Below, one piece after another: positions 36,278 through 43,908 of a stretch of 64,000 nt of DNA (its first letter is position 1; each line of letters starts with the position of its first letter). This DNA comes from Fictibacillus terranigra (lineage in GTDB: Bacteria; Bacillota; Bacilli; Bacillales; Fictibacillaceae), in the NCBI RefSeq assembly GCF_030412265.1, contig NZ_JAUHLN010000002.1, forward strand, positions 806,001 through 870,000. The letters run 5' to 3'. The position numbers and the translations under genes are program-made. The notes beneath the pieces are model-generated. The model did not search any database. It was not told the DNA's origin and worked only from the letters and a program-made list of their open reading frames with translations.

Positions 36278-36345
36278 ATTCAATTATTCGAAGATAGGTT
36301 CAATTATCGCTAGTTTGGTTCAATTCGGTGGACTTTTGGTTCATT
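36278..36345. repeat. Tandem array of four degenerate GGTTCAATT units
   Basis: TTCAATT, GGTTCAATT, GGTTCAATT and GGTTCATT start their TTCA cores at 36279, 36299, 36319 and 36340, i.e. at 20, 20 and 21-base spacing. The bases between cores vary. The array lies in the non-coding gap (36214-36362) between rocD and the next, convergent, gene. Confidence 0.7.
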
Positions 36346-36362
36346 CCCATTAAAAAAGACCT

Positions 36363-36405
36363 CAAAAAAAAGCTTCAGTACCGCTTAATCCGCAATACTG
36401 AAGCT
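36363..36405 (-). terminator. Terminator of the SDR gene
   Basis: AGCTTCAGTA (36371-36380) and TACTGAAGCT (36396-36405) form a perfect 10-bp stem; on the minus strand T8 follows. Confidence 0.88.
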
Positions 36406-36420
36406 GAATCTATCATCATT

Positions 36421-37209
36421 TTATAATGCTTTCACCATACCTCCGTCGATCAGGAATGATTGGCCGGTAATATACGTGTTGGCATCTGACCCTAAATAGA
36501 CGATGGTTTTCGCAAACTCCTCTGGTGTACCATATCGGCCGAGCGGAATGCTCTTTTCCATCTGAGCCTTCACCTGTTCCGGGCTCACTGAATGAGTATC
36601 TGCAGCTTTACTGTCGAGCTCTGCCACCCGGTCGGTCCCGATGCGTCCAGGCCCGATCGTGTTGATTAAGATACCGTCCTTGCCCAGCTCCTGAGATAAG
36701 CTTTTGGATAAGCCATTAATGGCCGTCCTGAATGTATTCGACAGGATCAGTCCATCGATCGGCTGTTTAAATGAGGATGAAGCGATGTTAACGATTCTGC
36801 CGCCTCCATTCTCCCTCATGTATGGAAGCACTTCACGGACCGTTCGGACCAAACTCATAAGAGTGAGGTTGAACGCAAACTCCCACTCTCCATCACCGAA
36901 CGAATCAAAAGTTCCGGCTGGCGGTCCACCCGCGTTGTTTATGAGGACATCAATTCTCCCGAATGCGGCTGCGGCCGCTTTTACGAGCTGTGTAATTTCC
37001 TCCTTTTGAGTAATATCACAGACAGCATATTCTACCCGGCTTCCAGTCTTACTTCGGATCTCATCAGCAGTTGCCTTCAAAGCTTGTTCATCACGGCTGG
37101 TGATCATGACATTCGCTCCCTCTTCAGCAAACTTCATGGCGGTTGCTTTTCCAAGCCCTTTGCTTGAAGCGAGAATGAGCACTGCTTTACCTTTCAAACC
37201 TAAATCCAT
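36421..37209 (-). CDS. SDR protein with atypical catalytic tetrad (BKR-like)
   Basis: A 262-residue Rossmann-fold protein of the SDR superfamily. The cofactor loop reads ASSKGLGKA rather than TGxxxGIG, and NNAGGPP is present. At the catalytic position the usual Y-x-x-x-K is replaced by LSNTFR; the Ser in NIASSSFKQ is kept. This set fits the 'BKR-like' SDR subgroup described as lacking a perfect tetrad. It is next to a succinate-semialdehyde-type dehydrogenase and the YisK gene on the same strand (35- and 66-base gaps), so the three or four may form one catabolic operon. Substrate unknown. Confidence 0.82.
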   Translation of the reverse strand: MDLGLKGKAVLILASSKGLGKATAMKFAEEGANVMITSRDEQALKATADEIRSKTGSRVEYAVCDITQKEEITQLVKAAAAAFGRIDVLINNAGGPPAGTFDSFGDGEWEFAFNLTLMSLVRTVREVLPYMRENGGGRIVNIASSSFKQPIDGLILSNTFRTAINGLSKSLSQELGKDGILINTIGPGRIGTDRVAELDSKAADTHSVSPEQVKAQMEKSIPLGRYGTPEEFAKTIVYLGSDANTYITGQSFLIDGGMVKAL

Positions 37210-37244
37210 CGTCTAGTTCCCCCTAGCTTTCTGTTATTTATCGA

Positions 37245-38669
37245 TTAAATGACGATACTTACATACTTCGTTTCCAGATACGCTTCCATACCTTCGGTGC
37301 CGCCCTCTCTGCCTATTCCGCTTTCCTTGAATCCTCCAAACGGCGCCTGAGCAGCAGAAGGAACTCCATCGTTCCAGCCGATGATACCGTAGTCAAGGCC
37401 CTCAATCAACCGCGTGCCGCGTGACAGGCTTTCTGTGTAAACATAGGCAGCAAGCCCAAAGGGACTCTTGTTAGCGAGCTCGATTCCTTCTTCATCTGTA
37501 CTGATCTTCTGCACAGGAAGGACAGGGCCGAAGGTTTCTTCGTTCATGATGAGCATATCATGGTTAACATCTTTTAGGATGGTAGGTTCATAGAAACAGG
37601 CATTGCCTTCGTCTTTTCCTTTTCCCCCAAGTACGCAATCCGCTCCCTTTTCCACCGCGTTATCCACATGCTGCTTGATTTTTTCATAGCCGTCCCGGTT
37701 GATGATCGGCCCGATGTCAGTCCCTTCATCCATCCCGTTTCCGACTTTCAGTTTACGAGTCTCTTCAACAAGCAATTTTGTAAACTCTTCATATTTATTC
37801 TCGTGAACATAGACGCGGTTAATGCAAATGCAAGTCTGGCCGGCGTTCCTAAATTTTGAAGCAATGATGCCTCTCACTGCTTTATCAAGATCCGCATCGT
37901 CCAAAACGATCGATGGTGCATGCCCGCCGAGCTCCATGGAAACATTTTTGACAGTCTTTGCACTTTGCTCAATCAGCATTTTTCCGACTTCCGTCGATCC
38001 TGTAAACGTCACCTTTTTTACCTTGTCACTGTCCATGATCTCTTCTGCGATGACTGAGGACGGGCCAGTTAGCAAATTCACAACGCCTTTTGGAAACCCG
38101 GCTTCTTCGCAAAGCTCCACCAGTTTAATAGCCGTAAGCGGCGTTTCTTTCGGTGGTTTTACAATAAATGTGCAGCCTGCAGCCAAAGCTGGGCCGAGCT
38201 TTCGGGTAATCATGGCCGCCGGGAAGTTCCAAGGTGTAATGGCCGCGACCACACCGACCGGCTGTTTGATCACCTGCATACGTTTATTCTCGTGAGACGC
38301 AGGTATGGACCGGCCGTACACCCGCTTGCCTTCCTCGGAATACCATCGAATGAAGGAAGCTGCATATTGAACCTCGCCGAGCGACTCCTTCAATGGTTTA
38401 CCCATTTCTTTCGTCATGATTTCTGCTATCTCATCCTTCTGTTCCATCATCAGATCATAAAGTCTGTCCAAATAGGAAGAACGATCGTAGGCAGTCAACC
38501 GGGACCACGGCCCAAAGGCTTCATGGGCGGCTTCAATCGCAGCACGAGTTTCCTCCTTGCCGGCCGAAGCCACTGTTCCAACCAGCTCTCCGTTTGCAGG
38601 ATTCAGCACCTCAATTTTTTTCAGTTCAGTGCCGCTCCATTCTCCATTAATATACAGTACTTTTTCCAT
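37245..38669 (-). CDS. gabD: NAD(P)-dependent aldehyde dehydrogenase (succinate-semialdehyde type)
   Basis: A 474-residue aldehyde dehydrogenase. The cofactor strand AITPWNFPAAMITRK, the TFTGSTEVGKML loop, the general base Glu in MELGGHAPSIV and the nucleophile Cys in FRNAGQTCICINRVYV are visible, with EETFGPVLPV near the C-terminus. The pattern best fits succinate-semialdehyde dehydrogenases (GabD). AGGAGGC precedes the ATG. Its genomic context with an SDR and YisK suggests oxidation of an aldehyde intermediate in carboxylate catabolism; exact substrate is an inference. Confidence 0.85.
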   Translation of the reverse strand: MEKVLYINGEWSGTELKKIEVLNPANGELVGTVASAGKEETRAAIEAAHEAFGPWSRLTAYDRSSYLDRLYDLMMEQKDEIAEIMTKEMGKPLKESLGEVQYAASFIRWYSEEGKRVYGRSIPASHENKRMQVIKQPVGVVAAITPWNFPAAMITRKLGPALAAGCTFIVKPPKETPLTAIKLVELCEEAGFPKGVVNLLTGPSSVIAEEIMDSDKVKKVTFTGSTEVGKMLIEQSAKTVKNVSMELGGHAPSIVLDDADLDKAVRGIIASKFRNAGQTCICINRVYVHENKYEEFTKLLVEETRKLKVGNGMDEGTDIGPIINRDGYEKIKQHVDNAVEKGADCVLGGKGKDEGNACFYEPTILKDVNHDMLIMNEETFGPVLPVQKISTDEEGIELANKSPFGLAAYVYTESLSRGTRLIEGLDYGIIGWNDGVPSAAQAPFGGFKESGIGREGGTEGMEAYLETKYVSIVI

Positions 38670-38735
38670 CGTTCTTGCCTCCTCAAATCAATGAATTTCA
38701 TTCTACCCTGCTTTTCTTAAGCATATTAAAACGTA

Positions 38736-39632
38736 TCAGAATACTTTATTGCTGAGGGTTCCGATGCCTTCTACCGTGATTTCAATTTGATCTCCACTGT
38801 TCAAAAGGCGAGGCGGTTTAAAACCCTTTCCGACTCCAGCCGGTGTTCCGGTAGCGATGATGTCACCAGGTTCGAGCGTGGTTCCGGCAGAAAGCGTCTT
38901 AATGATTTCGGGGATAGTGAAGATAAAATCTTTTGTATGGCCATCCTGTCTCACTTCTCCGTTTACTTTCGTGACAAGCTTCAGTTCATGCGGATTACCA
39001 AGGTATTCCTTCGGTACGATGCATGGGCCCATTGGGCACGATCCATCCAGGCTTTTACCGATTAGAAATTGCTTGTGCCGTTTTTGCAAATCCCGGGCGG
39101 TTACATCATTGATGATCGTATAGCCGAACACATACTCCATCGCTTCTTCTGCAGGAATGCCGATTCCTTTCTTACCGATAATAACAGCCAGCTCTCCTTC
39201 ATAATCCAGCTCGTCTGTCACTCCTTCATGCCTCGGAATCTCTGCTTCATGGCCGATAACAGAAGTTGGAGCCTTTGAGAACATCATGACATGCTCGGGA
39301 ATATCCGCTTCACTGCCCATTTCAATGGCGTGGTCCTTATAATTTTTCCCTACACAAAAGATATTTTTAGCCGGCCGCGGTATCGGAGCGAGCCACTCCA
39401 GATCAGGGTCATCAAGACCGTATGTAAATAGCAGGTTTTCTTGAAATGCCTCTGATAATTGCTGGATTTGATCCAAAAAAGCATCGGCGGACTGTATGCC
39501 TTCGAGCATCGTTTCAGGGAAGGCCGCCTCTTGTTCTTTCGCAGCTTTACTGAGGTTAAAGACAACGTTTTGGTCTTCAATCAATCTGCCTAAAAACATT
39601 TCTCTCTGGTAGCGGGCTGTGACTAATTTCAT
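38736..39632 (-). CDS. yisK: YisK-like FAH-family hydrolase/decarboxylase
   Basis: A 298-residue fumarylacetoacetate-hydrolase-fold enzyme. The metal-binding Glu/Glu/Asp set is visible in LDYEGELAVVIGK-like sequence, with NYKDHAIEMGSEADIPEH, TARDLQKRHKQF, GKSLDGSCPMGPCIV and ATGTPAGVGKGF. B. subtilis YisK (301 aa), reported as an oxaloacetate decarboxylase linked to Mbl, shares nearly all of these segments. ATG 39632 has GGAAGGTGA upstream; the longer frame to 39653 has none. Same strand as gabD and the SDR gene. Confidence 0.9.
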   Translation of the reverse strand: MKLVTARYQREMFLGRLIEDQNVVFNLSKAAKEQEAAFPETMLEGIQSADAFLDQIQQLSEAFQENLLFTYGLDDPDLEWLAPIPRPAKNIFCVGKNYKDHAIEMGSEADIPEHVMMFSKAPTSVIGHEAEIPRHEGVTDELDYEGELAVIIGKKGIGIPAEEAMEYVFGYTIINDVTARDLQKRHKQFLIGKSLDGSCPMGPCIVPKEYLGNPHELKLVTKVNGEVRQDGHTKDFIFTIPEIIKTLSAGTTLEPGDIIATGTPAGVGKGFKPPRLLNSGDQIEITVEGIGTLSNKVF

Positions 39633-39656
39633 CGTGTTCACCTTCCATTTCATTCT

Positions 39657-39950
39657 TTAGAGTTTGCTGAATGCTTCATCAAAAAGGACGGCCATCTTCA
39701 GGTCTGTCTGAGATAACCCGCTCAAGCTCCAGGTTGTAAGCTTAATCGTAACAAGCTTGTAATTGACCGTAATGTAAGGATGATGCTGAAAACTTTCTGA
39801 AAGCTGACCCACTTCACTGACAAATTCAATCCCGTTCAAGAAATTCTCGAACCGGTATTTTTTAACCAGCCATTTCCCGTTCGTCAGCTTCCAATCCGGA
39901 TGCCTATCGATAAATCGTTCAATTACTTCCTCTGCAAGCACTTCATTCAT
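39657..39950 (-). CDS. Pterin-4a-carbinolamine dehydratase (PCD/PhhB)
   Basis: A 97-residue dehydratase of 4a-hydroxytetrahydrobiopterin. The signature E-x3-H-H-P appears as ESFQHHPYI, followed by the YKLVTIKLTTWSLSGLSQTDLKMA segment typical of the family. ATG 39950 follows an AGGCGGAAAAC ribosome site. No aromatic amino-acid hydroxylase is present in the window, so recycling may serve another pterin or the protein may act in Mo-cofactor-related chemistry as suggested for some PCD homologues. It precedes yisK by 24 bases. Confidence 0.88.
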   Translation of the reverse strand: MNEVLAEEVIERFIDRHPDWKLTNGKWLVKKYRFENFLNGIEFVSEVGQLSESFQHHPYITVNYKLVTIKLTTWSLSGLSQTDLKMAVLFDEAFSKL

Positions 39951-40099
39951 CCGTTTTCCGCCTTTCCGCCTCTTATTAAAACTATAACTGAGCCATTGAT
40001 GAAACGTCAAAATATTCGGTTAACATGCCTGTTTTATTTACCCCTTTTTTTATGATAAAATGACATGTTGAATAAAAATAACAGATATGAGGGATTGCT

Positions 40100-41875
40100 G
40101 TGAACATTGTAGTGAGCACACTCAATGCAAAATATATTCATACCTGCCTTGCACTAAGGTATTTAAAAGCCTATAGCGAACCGGATTTTCACGTGGAAAT
40201 GGCTGAATATACAATAAAAGATCCCGCGATTAACATCGTGAGTGACCTCTATATGAAAAAGCCGGACGTACTCGGCTTCAGCTGCTACATCTGGAATATT
40301 GAAGAAACGATTAAAGTCATTGAAATGATCAAAAAGATCAGCCCGGAGACAGCGATTGTTCTTGGTGGCCCTGAGGTGTCGTATGACGTGGCCCATTGGC
40401 TGGAACGGATTCCTGATGCTGATTTTATCATCGTGAATGAAGGCGAGATCTCATTTAAGCATTTCCTTTCCGAACACTCCGGTGATAAGCGCTATGAAAA
40501 AGTAGCGGGCTTGGCTTGGAGAAAAGAAGGAAAGCCAACGATTAACCCGCCGCGAGAAAAATTAGACCTCAAAACGGTTGCTAGCCCCTACCGTTTTGAA
40601 GAAGATCTGGATCAGCTCTCAAAGCGTGTGACCTATTTTGAGACAAGCAGGGGCTGTCCATATTCCTGTGCGTTCTGTCTCTCTTCCATTGAAGTGGGTG
40701 TCCGGTATTTTGATATCGAAAAAGTTAAGGAAGACCTGATCTTCCTTATGGATCACGGAGCAAAAACAATTAAGTTCGTCGACCGCACCTTTAACATCAA
40801 ACGAGACTATGCGCTGGAAATGTTTCAGTTCCTGATAGAAAACAGACGACCAGGCGTAGTGTTCCAGTTTGAGATCACGGCAGACATCATGCGGCCGGAG
40901 GTCATTGCGTATTTGAATGAACACGCTCCGTCAGGGCTTTTCCGATTTGAAATCGGAGTCCAATCTACCAATGATCACGTTAATGAACTCGTGCAAAGAA
41001 GACAGAACTTCGAAAAGCTGACAAGGACGGTCATGACTGTGAAAGAAGGCGGAAAGATCGCACAGCACCTTGACCTTATCGCCGGTCTTCCAGAGGAAGA
41101 CTATACATCCTTCCGTAAAACGTTTAACGATGTTTTCGCGTTTGGAGTGGAAGAAGTGCAGCTCGGGTTCTTGAAGATGCTTCGCGGAACTGGCTTGCGC
41201 CTGACGGCGGACCGCCATGATTATGTCTATATGAACCATTCGCCGTATGAGATTCTGGGTAACAACGTGCTTTCTTTCGACGAAATCATCAAAATCAAAC
41301 GTGTAGAAGATGTTTTGGAGAAATACTGGAATGACCACCGAATGGACGAGACGCTACACTTTCTCATCCATCATGTGTTTGAATCACCGTTTGATTTTTT
41401 CCAAGAGTACGGAGATTATTGGGAAGGCAAGGGCTGGTCGCGGATCGGGCACCAGCTGGAGGATTTATTTGCCAGGCTAAAAGAGTTCTTGCGGCATCGC
41501 GGAACCGCTCATGAAGAAGTGGTCGAGAGCTTGATGAAATACGATTATTTCTCTCGCAAAAAACACCGTCCGCACCGATCCTGGTGGAAAGAAACACTCT
41601 CCAAAGCAGAAACAGACCAGTATAACCGGTGGATTAAAAATCATCCTGAAGAAGTTTCAGACACGTTTAAAGAATACGGTTTGAGCGAGAAGGACCTTGT
41701 AAAGCATACCGTTCTTGACCTCGTATCATTTGATCTTCAGCATTACCTGCAGACACGTGAGATCATAGAAAAGCCCGTTCTCTCTTTGATCTATTACCAT
41801 CCGAAGACCCATGAAACAGAACATTACACCATTCCGCTCGAGCGAATTATACTTGAAGAACAGCCTTCTGTTTAG
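40100..41875 (+). CDS. B12-binding-domain radical SAM protein (DUF4080)
   Basis: A 591-residue protein: N-terminal Rossmann-like B12-binding domain (about 1-140, with LNAKYIHTCLALRYLKAY and VLGFSCYIWNIEET), radical SAM core with ETSRGCPYSCAFCLSSIEVG (CxxxCxxC cluster site near 193-200), and a C-terminal DUF4080 region (about 370-590). GGLAWRKEG and the FEIGVQSTN segment are family-typical. Whether cobalamin is bound is uncertain, as no DxHxxG motif is obvious. Monocistronic, with a terminator. Substrate unknown. Confidence 0.88.
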   Translation: MNIVVSTLNAKYIHTCLALRYLKAYSEPDFHVEMAEYTIKDPAINIVSDLYMKKPDVLGFSCYIWNIEETIKVIEMIKKISPETAIVLGGPEVSYDVAHWLERIPDADFIIVNEGEISFKHFLSEHSGDKRYEKVAGLAWRKEGKPTINPPREKLDLKTVASPYRFEEDLDQLSKRVTYFETSRGCPYSCAFCLSSIEVGVRYFDIEKVKEDLIFLMDHGAKTIKFVDRTFNIKRDYALEMFQFLIENRRPGVVFQFEITADIMRPEVIAYLNEHAPSGLFRFEIGVQSTNDHVNELVQRRQNFEKLTRTVMTVKEGGKIAQHLDLIAGLPEEDYTSFRKTFNDVFAFGVEEVQLGFLKMLRGTGLRLTADRHDYVYMNHSPYEILGNNVLSFDEIIKIKRVEDVLEKYWNDHRMDETLHFLIHHVFESPFDFFQEYGDYWEGKGWSRIGHQLEDLFARLKEFLRHRGTAHEEVVESLMKYDYFSRKKHRPHRSWWKETLSKAETDQYNRWIKNHPEEVSDTFKEYGLSEKDLVKHTVLDLVSFDLQHYLQTREIIEKPVLSLIYYHPKTHETEHYTIPLERIILEEQPSV

Positions 41876-41878
41876 ATA

Positions 41879-41911
41879 AAAAAGGATGCCCTTACTGAGG
41901 GGCATCCTTTT
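41879..41911. terminator. Bidirectional terminator
   Basis: AAAAAGGATGCCC and GGGGCATCCTTTTT around a 7-base loop. It serves the radical SAM gene and, reversed, overlaps the 3' end of the YknX-like gene. Confidence 0.9.
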
Positions 41912-43064
41912 TACTGTCTTTAACCGTTTTGTTTTTATGTTTATTCGCTTTAGGAACATTGACTTCCGTATTCTCAGTTAAATATGGGGTTGGATCTGAG
42001 ACAACCATATCTTCTGTAGTGATGCCTCCTTTAACCTCTATCCACTTCCCATAGGTCAAGCCCGTGCGGACAGCACGCTTCTTTAAGTACCCTTCTTGTA
42101 CGGTGTAAACAAACGGTTTTTCTTTGCTTTTCAAAAGTGATGAAATGGGGATAACCACCGCTTTTTCTTTTAAAACCGGTGTCATCTTCAATTTCAGATG
42201 CTGTCCGGTCTTAAAGTTGTTCTGCTGGTCCACTTTAACGATAACGGGAAATTTCGTACCTTCTTTGCCTTTCACTGCTTCTTGAAATTGTGACACTGTT
42301 CCACGCCACTGTTTGTCTTCCATAACAGGTGAAAGGATGACCGCCTTTTCACCGGCCTCCACCAACAAGGAAACTGTCTCTGACATATTTCCTTTGATCT
42401 GGACATCATCCTTGGATACAATCTCTACGACCGGTGTATTGCCTGCAGATGCGCCTTGATTCACGTTCTTCACTACACCCTGGGTATTGCTCTTGATCGA
42501 TAGGTTCTCTTTTTCTTCTCTCAGCTTGGTAAGCTGCTCATCTATGGATGAGTTCCTTGCCGCGGCCAGGTCGCTTTCCATTTTTGCTTTGGACTGCTCT
42601 TTTTCAAGCTGATTTTTTTTGCCCTCTTCTTTTTTATCTGTACCAAGGGCAGCAGACTGTGTTTGAAGCTTTGTTTGCAAATCCTTATAATATGTTTCTT
42701 TGACTGTATTTTCTTCTTTTTCCTGTTCCAGGCTGCGGATTTCTTTCTCAAGCTTCGGGTTTTCATACGTATAAAGGACGGTTCCAGGAGTAACTTCATC
42801 TCCTGCCTTGACTTCAATCTCTTTCACGTAGCCTAGCGTATCCTGGATATAAAATTTTTCATTTTCTGCCGGTTCAACGATCCCTTGTGTTATGACGGTC
42901 CGCTTAATATCCATCACCCTTGCCGGCTCAAGGTGAACATTCTGGACTCGGGCAAATGCGCTCTTGTCTTTGAAGAAAATCCAGCCATTCACCGCCAATA
43001 AAAAGGCGGAGAACAGTCCAATACCTAAATAAATGATTTTTTTATTCACGGTGAGGGCCCCCAT
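41892..43064 (-). CDS. yknX: YknX-like membrane-fusion (efflux adaptor) protein
   Basis: A 390-residue HlyD/RND-type adaptor. One N-terminal membrane anchor (about 8-27), a barrel-sandwich lipoyl half (GYVKEIEVKAGDEVTPGTVLY), a long helical hairpin (about 105-205, rich in Glu/Lys), the returning lipoyl half (SNTQGVVKNVNQGASAGNTPVVEI) and beta-barrel domains. It is directly coupled to the upstream Yip1-family gene (TAATG overlap), the YknW-YknX arrangement of B. subtilis. The ATPase and permease genes that normally follow (yknY, yknZ) are absent here: the next gene is convergent. Confidence 0.82.
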   Translation of the reverse strand: MGALTVNKKIIYLGIGLFSAFLLAVNGWIFFKDKSAFARVQNVHLEPARVMDIKRTVITQGIVEPAENEKFYIQDTLGYVKEIEVKAGDEVTPGTVLYTYENPKLEKEIRSLEQEKEENTVKETYYKDLQTKLQTQSAALGTDKKEEGKKNQLEKEQSKAKMESDLAAARNSSIDEQLTKLREEKENLSIKSNTQGVVKNVNQGASAGNTPVVEIVSKDDVQIKGNMSETVSLLVEAGEKAVILSPVMEDKQWRGTVSQFQEAVKGKEGTKFPVIVKVDQQNNFKTGQHLKLKMTPVLKEKAVVIPISSLLKSKEKPFVYTVQEGYLKKRAVRTGLTYGKWIEVKGGITTEDMVVSDPTPYLTENTEVNVPKANKHKNKTVKDSKKDAPQ

Positions 43065-43756
43065 TATAAAGTAAGCTGGCCATATTGCAATGCATAGGTC
43101 AATGAGGACAACAGAATGAACCCTATGTATAAAAGCGATACAGCAGCGATGATATAGGCTTTCGATTTATAGCTCGCCTGTTTTAAGCCGGCGTATGTCA
43201 GGTAGAACGCCCAAATGGTAAACACAGAGATAAATCCACTTAGGGAGATGATAAACGCGTTATTGGTCGCATAGTTGGCGATGACACCTAAACTTAACGG
43301 GCTGAGCACTGCATTTGTGTTCAGCATTCCCTGAAACGGAAGCTTCAGGAATGTTGACATCAAAAAAACACAATAAACGATGGATTGGAGTACAAATAGT
43401 TTCTTAAAACCAACCTCCCTGAAAAAGGGAAGAAAAACGATCGACATGCAAGAGATGATAATAGCAGGCGTTATGAAGCCGATCAAACCTCCCGCGGCCA
43501 TCAATAAATATTTGCTTGCCTGCAGTTTGTTATCTGTCAGTTTAACATCTTTTACCATCGGTATATCCAGCAGATGATCTGCTGAAAGAAAATAACTGAA
43601 CGCAGTCAAAAATGCACTGACGATACAAATCATTAAAAACCGCAGAAAAAATCCTTCCGCTTTGTTAAACCGGCGGAAATAACCAAATTGCTCCCTGGGC
43701 TGAACCAGACTTTTTAAAATATGCACTTCACCCGGCAACTTATGGTCCCCCTCCAT
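43064..43756 (-). CDS. yknW: YknW-like Yip1-family membrane protein
   Basis: A 230-residue protein with five membrane helices (about 40-60, 85-105, 120-140, 160-180, 205-225), the Yip1-domain layout of B. subtilis YknW (231 aa), an accessory for assembly of the YknXYZ transporter that protects against SdpC toxin. A GGAGGGGG run lies inside the first codons, 8 bases before a TTG at 43738, so the real start may be that TTG; I keep the ATG for lack of proof. It is coupled to yknX. Confidence 0.78.
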   Translation of the reverse strand: MEGDHKLPGEVHILKSLVQPREQFGYFRRFNKAEGFFLRFLMICIVSAFLTAFSYFLSADHLLDIPMVKDVKLTDNKLQASKYLLMAAGGLIGFITPAIIISCMSIVFLPFFREVGFKKLFVLQSIVYCVFLMSTFLKLPFQGMLNTNAVLSPLSLGVIANYATNNAFIISLSGFISVFTIWAFYLTYAGLKQASYKSKAYIIAAVSLLYIGFILLSSLTYALQYGQLTL

Positions 43757-43873
43757 TACTTTCTTTTTTCTCCATCATATCACAATTTTTTTATCTCGTT
43801 TGTCTTGTTTTGGAAATATCGTATGATTCTTTTTACACGGCCAAAAATACAAAGTCGATCATGGGATCATAAC

Positions 43874-43902
43874 GAAAAAACGCGTTCCAAAATCGGAACG
43901 CA
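43874..43902 (-). terminator. Terminator of the addB-addA-sbcD-sbcC operon
   Basis: GCGTTCC (43882-43888) and GGAACGC (43895-43901) pair around a 6-base loop; on the minus strand GTTTTTT follows. Confidence 0.85.
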
Positions 43903-43908
43903 TTCCTT

